A DNA stretch of 64,000 nucleotides. Origin: Crenothrix sp. D3 (GTDB taxonomy: Bacteria > Pseudomonadota > Gammaproteobacteria > Methylococcales > Methylomonadaceae). Position 1 is the stretch's first letter; every line of letters begins with the position of its first letter. Made by a program: the position numbers and the translations under genes. The notes beneath the pieces are model-generated. The model had not been told where the DNA came from. It ran no database searches and saw only the letters and a program-made list of their open reading frames with translations. The stretch lies in NCBI GenBank assembly GCA_002134785.1, contig MBQZ01000018.1, forward strand, positions 124,001 through 188,000, written 5' to 3'. Shown here piece by piece: positions 9,664-16,658 of this stretch.

Positions 9664-9999
9664 ATGAAAAAAACACTAATCGCACTGGCTTTAATGATGA
9701 CATTGCCATTAACCGCTATGGCAGTAGAACCTGCTAAAACCGAAGCAACACCCGCTAAAGATTGCAAAAAAAGCGCGTGGCTAACAAAAGACCTAGATCT
9801 CAATGCAGAACAACAAACTAAAGTGGACGCGCTATTTGAACAAAACGCAGTGAAAAAGAAAGCCTTACACGATGAACTCAGTACGCAAATCAAAGAAATA
9901 TTGACCCCTGAACAAAATGCCAAAATGAAAGAAAAACACGACCAGATGAAGGAAAAACACGCTGGAATGAAAGAAAAGCACGGCTGCCCACAAGAATAA
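9664..9999 (+). CDS. Small Spy/CpxP-like periplasmic protein (copy 2, intact)
   Basis: 111 aa. The signal peptide MKKTLIALALMMTLPLTAMA is followed by a lysine-rich helical domain containing LNAEQQTKVDALFEQ and LTPEQNAKMKEKH. These match the LTxxQ-type motifs of the Spy/CpxP/heavy-metal-sensor group. Family members are periplasmic chaperones or metal-responsive regulators. The tail has repeated KxKH units and a C-terminal GCPQE, plus an N-terminal DCKK, so two cysteines and several histidines could bind metal or form a disulphide. It sits between a receptor and the PepSY gene; a role in handling metal stress or cargo in the periplasm is inference. Confidence 0.8.
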   Translation: MKKTLIALALMMTLPLTAMAVEPAKTEATPAKDCKKSAWLTKDLDLNAEQQTKVDALFEQNAVKKKALHDELSTQIKEILTPEQNAKMKEKHDQMKEKHAGMKEKHGCPQE

Positions 10000-10024
10000 A
10001 GCTATTTCCCCCCCGTCATTAAGT

Positions 10025-10055
10025 AGGGGCGGGTCTTGTGCCTGCCCTTATTTTA
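10025..10055 (+). terminator. GC-rich hairpin followed by T-rich tract
   Basis: GGGGCGGG pairs with CCTGCCC and is followed by TTATTTT. It lies just after the intact Spy-like gene and could end or attenuate transcription before the PepSY gene. The same sequence type (GGGGCGGGT...TGCCTGCCC) is also a common dispersed repeat, so its function is uncertain. Confidence 0.45.
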
Positions 10056-10092
10056 ATAGTTATTCAATGGCAATAACTCAGGAGTAACAACT

Positions 10093-11367
10093 ATGTCAAC
10101 CATCGACCCATTATCACCTATCGCTGAACCCACTCGTGTCACTGGTAAATATTCCACGAAAACACTTGCCGCACTAAAGAAGCTCACTTTACGCAAAGTG
10201 CTATTAAAACTGCATCTCTATATCACCCTGTGGCTGGGTGCATTTCTGGTTATGTCGGGTCTGACAGGTAGCTTATTGGTTTACGATCATGCTATTGATA
10301 AATGGCTTAATTCCGACACTATGCAGGTGGAAGTCGGGCAACAACGACTGCCCTTGTCGATACTGATTACGACTGCCAATCAGGCATCACCCATCAAAGC
10401 ACCACCCGCGAATATGCAGTTACCCGAAGACCCTGATGATGTATTGATGGTGCGCTACGAAGTGCCAATGGAACACAAAGAACACGCGGGGAAAACACAT
10501 AAAATGATGCACGCGCCCTTACACGAAGTCATGGTGAATCCGTATACAGGACAAGTGCTAGGGGATCGCGTCAGAAATGATTCCTTGATGTCGATAGTCT
10601 TGCGCTTGCACGCCAATCTGTTGATTGGTGATACGGGTAAATTAATTATGGGTATCACTGCCTTATTGACCTTGGTGCTAACCATCTCAGGTATTTATTT
10701 GTGGTGGCCGAAATTAAGCAAAATTAAACAGGCGTTTACTATCAAGCGTAATGCTAGTTTCACCCGTTTTAACATCGACCTGCATAAAACAGCGGGCATT
10801 TATACCGCTGTTGTTCTGTTTGCCGTCGCGCTCTCTGGCGTGTATTTCAATCTGCCCGAAGTCTTTAAGCCTGTCGTGAATTATTTCTCGCCACTCGATG
10901 GCATGACAGGCATGGCGGCGATGATGGAAATGAATGCAAAAACAAAATCCGCACCTAGCAATGGAGCTGCACCCTTATCGCCTGAAGCGATAGTCTTAGC
11001 GGTTGAAGCGGCGTATCCCAATATTGAAATTCAACGTTTAGTGTTGGCTAAAAAAGCCGATGACAGTATTCGCGTGACTGGGCGGCAAGTCGGTGAAATT
11101 CGCAGTAAAGGCGCGACTAATATCTGGGTAGATCAATACAGCGGTAAATTCCTGCAAGTCCGTGACCCGTTTAAATTTAATGCGGGTACGGCGTTTGTGA
11201 ACCTGCAACTGCCCTTGCACAACGGTGAAATTCTTGGCACTACAGGGCGCATTATGGTGCTGGTTACAGGGTTCGCGCCATTACTGTTAATGGTAACGGG
11301 CGTTATTCAATGGCTGAAAAAACGCAAAGCGAAACAGTTTCATGATGCGCGATTGAACAGCATTTAA
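10093..11367 (+). CDS. PepSY-associated TM domain protein (putative chelate/ferric reductase-like)
   Basis: 424 aa inner-membrane protein with about four transmembrane helices: KLHLYITLWLGAFLVMSGLTG, MGITALLTLVLTISGIYLWW, GIYTAVVLFAVALSGVYF and a C-terminal MVLVTGFAPLLLMVTGVIQW. Histidines sit at the helix ends (KLHLY, LRLHAN, DLHKTAG, PLHNGE), the pattern of PepSY-TM proteins that are often encoded beside TonB receptors. A His/Met-rich periplasmic stretch (EHKEHAGKTHKMMHAPLHE) could bind metal or haem. Some members are proposed to reduce ferric chelates during uptake; reduction here is inferred from context. AGGAG is correctly spaced before the ATG. Confidence 0.88.
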   Translation: MSTIDPLSPIAEPTRVTGKYSTKTLAALKKLTLRKVLLKLHLYITLWLGAFLVMSGLTGSLLVYDHAIDKWLNSDTMQVEVGQQRLPLSILITTANQASPIKAPPANMQLPEDPDDVLMVRYEVPMEHKEHAGKTHKMMHAPLHEVMVNPYTGQVLGDRVRNDSLMSIVLRLHANLLIGDTGKLIMGITALLTLVLTISGIYLWWPKLSKIKQAFTIKRNASFTRFNIDLHKTAGIYTAVVLFAVALSGVYFNLPEVFKPVVNYFSPLDGMTGMAAMMEMNAKTKSAPSNGAAPLSPEAIVLAVEAAYPNIEIQRLVLAKKADDSIRVTGRQVGEIRSKGATNIWVDQYSGKFLQVRDPFKFNAGTAFVNLQLPLHNGEILGTTGRIMVLVTGFAPLLLMVTGVIQWLKKRKAKQFHDARLNSI

Positions 11368-11426
11368 TCCATTAGCTTCCCGACCTGCATAACTGAGCAA
11401 TTACTATTTTTTAAAACACCATCATT

Positions 11427-14400
11427 ATGAATAAATTTAATTCAATCAATCTGTTATGGCTGATACTTTTAATATCAGTCACCATCCCCGCCGCTGCACA
11501 AGTTAAAATTGGCATTTTATCCACGCAGTTTGTGCTGGAACAAAAATTCAAACTCATGGAGCAAGCCGCAAAAAAACAAGGCGTGGAACTGGCGTGGACG
11601 CAAGTTGACCGCGATGGTGAAGCGGGTGTGAAACGGGTGATGGAAAATGCCAATATGGTCATTATTGACGCGCCGCGCAGTGATGATATAACCCTGATTG
11701 AGCGTGTCAGCGCAGGGGCAATGACGAACAACGCATTGCCCACGCTGAGTATTAACATGATGAATCTGCCCAATCGCCTTAAACCCGTGAATTTGGATGC
11801 GGCGGTGGCGGAACGCCTGTTTGATTATTACGCAGGTGGTACGCCGATTAATCATGAACGATTGTTTCAGTATTTAAACGCCCTGCTCACAGGCGGTGAT
11901 GTCAGCAAAATTGCTGAGCCGATGAAATTGCCGAATGGCGGGATTTATCATCCAAAATTTGCCGATTTTATTTTTGATAATCTGCCCGCTTATTTGGCGT
12001 GGTGGGAAACGCAAACGGGTAAAAAGTGGCAAGATAATCCTGTGATTGCAATGGAATCATCGTCCAGCCATATTTCCGATGGTCAATTGCGGATGCTTGA
12101 CGAGACCGTTGACAGTATTGAAAAAGCAGGCGGAGTGCCGTTGATTTTTTATCGTGCCACCCGCGTTGGTCAAGCAGGCGGCAGACCGACTGCACCAGCG
12201 GGCAGTGGTCGTCCAGAAGCCAGCGGCGAAAAACCACGCGGTCGCCCTGAATCAGCTCCGACAACAGCAACAGACAGGGGTTTTCCTAATCCTAAAGCTG
12301 CTCAAAGCGTTGCTGTTAATGAGCCGTTATTAACAATGGATGGCAAAATTATCGCCAACGTGTTGATGGTCAATACTTTTTTAGGCATGAATCCCGATGG
12401 TCGCAAAGCGTGGCATCAAGCAATGGGCATTCCTGTCATTAATATCCTGTCGTATCGCACAGGCACACGCGCCGATTATTACAAAGACTTAGCGGGTGTC
12501 AGCAGTTTTTATCTGCCGTTCACACTCACCAATGCCGAATACATCGGACTGCAAGACCCTGTGGTATTAGCCGCTAACGAAGGCGGCGAAATGGTGCCGA
12601 TACCTGAACAAATGGCTCTGTTGACAGGCAAAGTGATGAATCTTGCCAAGTTACAAACGCTAAAAAATGCCGATAAAAAAGTCGCGTTGTTATTTTGGAA
12701 TCATCCCCCAGGTGAAAAAAATCAGGGCGCGTCCAATATGAACGTCCCGCGCTCTATCGAATACCTGATTGACCAACTGCGTGCAGAAGGTTATGTCTTT
12801 GATAAGGCTAACGAACAGGAAATCATTGCCGCCGTTGCCACCATGCTCAGACCGCGTTATCGACGCGGGGAAATAGACGCGCTGATGAAAACCCCACATT
12901 GGGATTTTTTACCGCTGGACACTTACAAAAAATGGTTTGCCACCTTGCCTGAATCGGTGCAAGCGGATGTCAATAAAGCCTTTGGTGAACCTGAAAAAGC
13001 GAAATGGTTAGCCGATAAAGACGGCGTGCGGGGTTTTGTGATTCCGCGTATGAAGTTGGGTAATCTGGTGATGATGCCACAACCTGCACGCGGTGAAATG
13101 GCGACCGATGAAGATGAGAAAAAAATGTTTCATGACACCAAATTACCGCTTAATCATTCGTATCTGGCGGGCTATTTGTGGATTCGTGAACAATTCGCCG
13201 CCAATGCCATCATTCATTTTGGTACCCACGGCTCACAAGAATGGTCGCAAGGTAAAGAGCGCGGCTTATGGGCATTCGACTACCCCAATCTGCTGGTCGG
13301 CAATGTGCCTGTTGTCTATCCGTACATCATTGACAATATCAGCGAAGCGATTCACGTCAAACGCCGTGGACGCGGAGTGATTGTCAGTTATCAAACGCCT
13401 GCGTTTGCCCCCGCAGGGCTATCGGATGAATTTGTCAAAATTAACGACACCATTCGTGAATACCGCGCCTTGGATGACGGCCCTGTGAAAATCAGCAGTC
13501 GGCAATCCATTATCGACCAAGCGATTAAAATGAATATCGCCAAGGATTTAAAAATGTCGCCTGAAAATTTAGCGACCAACTTTGAAGAATCGTTACGCGA
13601 TATTGAAAATTATCTGGAAGAACTGGGTTCAGCCATGCAGCCTTTGGGTTTGCACACCTTGGGCAAAGATGCTGAACGCGGGCATTTAATCAGTAATGTC
13701 ATGCAGATGTTGGGACAGCCTTACTATGCAGCCTTGGGTATTGATTCAGTTGCCACGTTTAAAGCCGATTACAAACAACTGCAACAATCCAAACCCTATA
13801 AATTCACCGAAGAATGGGTATTTTCCGATAAGCCATTAACCGAACTGAGCGACGAAAAATTGCGGGTGCAAGTGGAATTAGGGCGTAAATATCTAATTGA
13901 TTTATACGCCAAACATGAAATAGAAGGCGTGAGTGCGGTGTTATCGTCACGCTGGATAGACCCTTCTTATGGCGGCGACCCCATTCGTAACCCTGATTCA
14001 TTACCGACAGGGCGCAATATGTATGGCTTTGATCCCTCGCGTGTGCCAACTCGTGCCGCTTATGACGCGGGTAAAAAATCCATTGAAGATTTGATTAACA
14101 GCTACAAAGAAGCTCATGCAGGTCAACCGCCCGAAAAACTCACTTTTACGATGTTCAGCTCAGAAACCATGCGCCACATGGGAATGCTGGAAGCACAGAT
14201 TATGGCAGCAATGGGCGTAAAACCCATCTGGGATGCAGGTGGGCGTGTCACGGGAATCGAAGTCATTCCGCAAGCAGAATTGGGCAGACCGCGTATAGAC
14301 ACCATTATTTCCATCAACGGATTATATCGAGACCAGTTCCCCAATGTCATGGAACGCTTTAATGAAGCCATCATCATGGTGGCTAAACTGAACGAAGCCG

Positions 14401-15554
14401 ATAACGTCAATTTTGTGCGTGCCAATACCCAGCGTATTAAAGCCGACTTTATCAAACAAGGCGTGGAGGAAAAAAAGGCGGAAGAATTCGCCCTGACACG
14501 CATTTTCGGTGAACAAAGCGGTGAATACGGTACTAAATTACCCAAAGCAACGCTGGCTTCTGACAAATGGGAAAAAGACGACGGTAAACTGGCAAATCTG
14601 TATTTGGACAGAATGTCATGGGGCTACGGGCCTAATCCTGCTAACTGGAGCAAAAAACTGCAAGATGCTACAGGAAAAGAGGTCAATACCTACGCGGCGC
14701 AGCTGAAAGGCACTAGTGCGGTGGTGTTCTCGCGCTCGTCTAATTTACGCGGTTTATTAGATACCGACCATCCGTTTGAATTCATGGGCGGCATTTCGCT
14801 TGCCGTACAACAGTTAGACGGCAAAGCCCCGCAAATGTACATTTCTAATATGCGCGATCCCAATAAAACCAAGTTGGAAAGCGCGGAAAAATTCATGGCA
14901 AAAGAATTACGCGCGGTCTATCAGCATCCTAATTGGGTTAAAGAAATGCAGAAAGAGGGTTACTCAGGCACGTTGCAAATGCTCAACACCGTCAATAATT
15001 TCTGGGGCTGGCAAACAATGGACAAAAATGTGGTGCGCGACGACCAGTGGCAGGAATTTCATGAAGTGTATGTGAAAGATAAATACAAACTGGGAACGCG
15101 TGAATGGTTTGAAAAATCCAATCCGACCGCGTTAGCACAAATTACTGAACGCATGATTGAAGCTATCCGCAAAGATTACTGGAAAGCCGATGAACAAACC
15201 AAAAAGGAACTGGTAGAAATTTATCAGGAAATTGCCAAAAAGCACGATGTCCAAACCAATAATGAAGCCTTTAAAACCTATGTAGCGCAATTAGCGCAAG
15301 GCTACGGCGTGAGTGCCAATGCCGCTCCTGCGGCGGCGCAAGCAACACCTGCACAACAAGCAACTGCCCCGCAAAACCCGACTGTATCAGTGCAAGGGCA
15401 ACAACTGCAAAAACAAGAAAAAGCCAGTGATACCGAACCCGACTGGACGCGCTGGCTGTACTTACTGCCCGTATTATTGAGTTTATTCGGCGGTATGTTG
15501 TGGCAGTTATGGTCACAAAAGCCAATAGGGGGTGTTGCAAAAGTCAGCAGTTAG
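11427..15554 (+). CDS. CobN-family chelatase with signal peptide and C-terminal membrane anchor (HmuS-like)
   Basis: 1375 aa, aligning by motif with CobN/BchH large chelatase subunits. The family signature is HFGTHGSQEWSQGKERGL near residue 600, with further blocks such as MFGSSETMRHMGMLEAQ-type and EFMGGISLAVQQLDG. Unlike cytoplasmic CobN it begins with an apparent signal peptide (NLLWLILLISVTIPAAAQ) and ends in a low-complexity linker, one hydrophobic helix (WLYLLPVLLSLFGGMLW) and a short basic tail. This predicts a periplasmic domain tethered to the inner membrane. Residues about 243-297 are a Gly/Pro/Arg-rich insertion likely to be a disordered loop. No cobS/cobT or cobalamin genes are nearby. 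With the receptors, ExbB-like and DUF2149-like genes it resembles Bacteroidetes hmuS, linked to haem uptake and metal removal. The substrate remains unknown. Confidence 0.88.
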   Translation: MNKFNSINLLWLILLISVTIPAAAQVKIGILSTQFVLEQKFKLMEQAAKKQGVELAWTQVDRDGEAGVKRVMENANMVIIDAPRSDDITLIERVSAGAMTNNALPTLSINMMNLPNRLKPVNLDAAVAERLFDYYAGGTPINHERLFQYLNALLTGGDVSKIAEPMKLPNGGIYHPKFADFIFDNLPAYLAWWETQTGKKWQDNPVIAMESSSSHISDGQLRMLDETVDSIEKAGGVPLIFYRATRVGQAGGRPTAPAGSGRPEASGEKPRGRPESAPTTATDRGFPNPKAAQSVAVNEPLLTMDGKIIANVLMVNTFLGMNPDGRKAWHQAMGIPVINILSYRTGTRADYYKDLAGVSSFYLPFTLTNAEYIGLQDPVVLAANEGGEMVPIPEQMALLTGKVMNLAKLQTLKNADKKVALLFWNHPPGEKNQGASNMNVPRSIEYLIDQLRAEGYVFDKANEQEIIAAVATMLRPRYRRGEIDALMKTPHWDFLPLDTYKKWFATLPESVQADVNKAFGEPEKAKWLADKDGVRGFVIPRMKLGNLVMMPQPARGEMATDEDEKKMFHDTKLPLNHSYLAGYLWIREQFAANAIIHFGTHGSQEWSQGKERGLWAFDYPNLLVGNVPVVYPYIIDNISEAIHVKRRGRGVIVSYQTPAFAPAGLSDEFVKINDTIREYRALDDGPVKISSRQSIIDQAIKMNIAKDLKMSPENLATNFEESLRDIENYLEELGSAMQPLGLHTLGKDAERGHLISNVMQMLGQPYYAALGIDSVATFKADYKQLQQSKPYKFTEEWVFSDKPLTELSDEKLRVQVELGRKYLIDLYAKHEIEGVSAVLSSRWIDPSYGGDPIRNPDSLPTGRNMYGFDPSRVPTRAAYDAGKKSIEDLINSYKEAHAGQPPEKLTFTMFSSETMRHMGMLEAQIMAAMGVKPIWDAGGRVTGIEVIPQAELGRPRIDTIISINGLYRDQFPNVMERFNEAIIMVAKLNEADNVNFVRANTQRIKADFIKQGVEEKKAEEFALTRIFGEQSGEYGTKLPKATLASDKWEKDDGKLANLYLDRMSWGYGPNPANWSKKLQDATGKEVNTYAAQLKGTSAVVFSRSSNLRGLLDTDHPFEFMGGISLAVQQLDGKAPQMYISNMRDPNKTKLESAEKFMAKELRAVYQHPNWVKEMQKEGYSGTLQMLNTVNNFWGWQTMDKNVVRDDQWQEFHEVYVKDKYKLGTREWFEKSNPTALAQITERMIEAIRKDYWKADEQTKKELVEIYQEIAKKHDVQTNNEAFKTYVAQLAQGYGVSANAAPAAAQATPAQQATAPQNPTVSVQGQQLQKQEKASDTEPDWTRWLYLLPVLLSLFGGMLWQLWSQKPIGGVAKVSS

Positions 15555-15563
15555 CTTATTCCC

Positions 15564-15589
15564 CTCGTTCCCACATAGCGCGTGGAAAC
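15564..15589. repeat. REP-like palindrome variant
   Basis: CTCGTTCCCAC...GTGGAAAC lies between the CobN-like and ExbB-like genes and is related to the palindromes at 6555 and 22135. It could affect mRNA stability between the two genes. Confidence 0.55.
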
Positions 15590-15633
15590 TTGAACAACTT
15601 TTTTGTTAAACCTCATAAGAGAATTACTAAATC

Positions 15634-16125
15634 ATGTCATTTATCGAATTATCGCTATACGAAGTTACCAAGTATTTTTTAACCCCTGTCTTACTGCTTA
15701 TCATCGCTATGTTTCTGTATGCGTTTTTTATGTTCGGCATATTTTTGATGGAATTAGCGCAAAGAATGTGGGCGAATAGCCAACAACAGACCTATCCAAA
15801 CCGCCTTGATAGCTATCGTAAGAGCATCAAAAATTGCACCATTGAAGACATGGAGTTATTTATTCTAAAACAATTAGAACCGTTAAAAATTGTCTCGCGT
15901 GCCTCGCCGATGCTGGGTTTAGTCGCCACTATGATTCCTATGGGGCCTGCGTTGCTATCACTCACCGAAGGCAATAGCCGCAACGTCAGTGAAAATTTAG
16001 TGGTCGCGTTTTCCGCTGTTATCACCGCGCTATTAGCCGCCTCTATCACTTTCGTGATTCTTACCGTCCGCCGCCGCTGGTTATTAACTGAATTGCGGGC
16101 TGTTAGCCCATTGATAGGAGAGTAA
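15634..16125 (+). CDS. MotA/TolQ/ExbB-family proton channel subunit (HmuU-like)
   Basis: 163 aa with three hydrophobic helices. The first is YFLTPVLLLIIAMFLYAFFMF. Two more lie in the conserved block beginning RASPMLGLVATMIPMGPAL and continuing ENLVVAFSAVITALLAASITFVI, the typical ExbB/TolQ pore pair. Family members use proton motive force to drive an energy-coupling rod. It follows the CobN-like gene and is followed after 2 bp by the DUF2149-like gene with TAGGAGAG as its ribosome-binding site. The subunit therefore probably serves this local envelope machine rather than being the general TonB motor. Confidence 0.88.
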   Translation: MSFIELSLYEVTKYFLTPVLLLIIAMFLYAFFMFGIFLMELAQRMWANSQQQTYPNRLDSYRKSIKNCTIEDMELFILKQLEPLKIVSRASPMLGLVATMIPMGPALLSLTEGNSRNVSENLVVAFSAVITALLAASITFVILTVRRRWLLTELRAVSPLIGE

Positions 16126-16127
16126 GC

Positions 16128-16466
16128 GTGGCAAAAAGCAGACTGCATATTTTAGAAGATGAAGAACTTGATGATCCTATTTTGTCCATCGTCAACGCCG
16201 TTGACGTATTTCTAGTCATCATCGCCATTTTATTTATCATCGTCATGGAAAACCCGCTCAATCCATTCAATGAAGATAAAGTGGTTGTCATTAAAAATCC
16301 GGGTGAAAAGAACATGGAAATGACCATCAAGGACGGCAAAAAAATGGAAAAATACAAAGCGACAGGCAAAATTGGTGAAGGTGAAGGCATGAAAGCGGGT
16401 GTTACCTACCAGCTAAAAGATGGCTCTTTTGTCTATGTGCCAGAAAAGGAAGCCGCTGCAAAATAA
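16128..16466 (+). CDS. DUF2149-like single-pass membrane protein (HmuV-like, ExbD-type topology)
   Basis: 112 aa from GTG, 2 bp after the ExbB-like stop. A short cytoplasmic segment with LEDEELDDPILSIVNAVD leads to one helix (VFLVIIAILFIIVM), then a small periplasmic domain rich in Lys and Gly (KNPGEKNMEMTIKDGKKMEKYK) ending FVYVPEKEAAAK. The topology matches ExbD/TolR, and the N-terminal DP..VNAVDVF block is what I recall of DUF2149. In hmu-type loci this family is encoded next to the ExbB-like gene. I infer it forms a channel complex with it. Confidence 0.8.
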   Translation: MAKSRLHILEDEELDDPILSIVNAVDVFLVIIAILFIIVMENPLNPFNEDKVVVIKNPGEKNMEMTIKDGKKMEKYKATGKIGEGEGMKAGVTYQLKDGSFVYVPEKEAAAK

Positions 16467-16476
16467 CAGCGTTATA

Positions 16477-16499
16477 GAGACGTTGCACAGCAACGTCTC
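16477..16499 (+). terminator. Hairpin after the chelatase operon
   Basis: GAGACGTTGC-ACA-GCAACGTCTC is a perfect 10-bp stem with a 3-nt loop, directly after the last gene of the plus-strand operon and before a convergent gene. No strong T-run follows on the plus strand, so it may act as a weak or bidirectional terminator. Confidence 0.6.
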
Positions 16500-16507
16500 A
16501 GTAATCA

Positions 16508-16654
16508 TTATTTGTTATAGATTTTAAGCACCAGCTTATAAAACCACGCTGGGCGAAATAATACCACCCAGATTAATACCACCCCTGTAATAGGAAATGG
16601 CCCTATTTCAAGGATAGTAATTAATAATAAGACCAGCAAACAAAAAAAGCGCAT
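16508..16654 (-). CDS. 48-aa hydrophobic membrane protein downstream of ppsA
   Basis: Too short for the ORF track. The minus strand reads MRFFCLLVLLLITILEIGPF and continues through a second hydrophobic stretch (TGVVLIWVVLFRPAWFYKLV) to end KIYNK. It starts 4 nt after the ppsA stop, with AGGTAG ahead of the ATG, so translation is probably coupled to ppsA. Two short hydrophobic segments suggest an inner-membrane microprotein. I do not recognise a family; coding status rests on composition, spacing and the ribosome-binding site. Confidence 0.6.
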   Translation of the reverse strand: MRFFCLLVLLLITILEIGPFPITGVVLIWVVLFRPAWFYKLVLKIYNK

Positions 16655-16658
16655 GGCT

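Larger units (their letters stand above)
7063..9999 (+). repeat. Tandem duplication unit, copy 2 (leader + TonB receptor + Spy-like gene)
   Basis: Second copy of the 3634-6535 unit. Its left junction cuts into the truncated receptor at 7063, where identity with copy 1 starts abruptly at CAGGATGTCAAATATTAC. Confidence 0.85.

Noticed and set aside
11968-12270. 100-aa minus-strand ORF within the CobN-like gene
   Set aside because: It is antisense to a complete family-matching gene and shows no ribosome-binding site or domain.
11427-15554. Aerobic cobalamin biosynthesis cobaltochelatase (CobN proper)
   Set aside because: No cob/cbi genes or CobS/CobT are adjacent, and the protein has a signal peptide and membrane anchor; the hmu-like reading explains the neighbours better.
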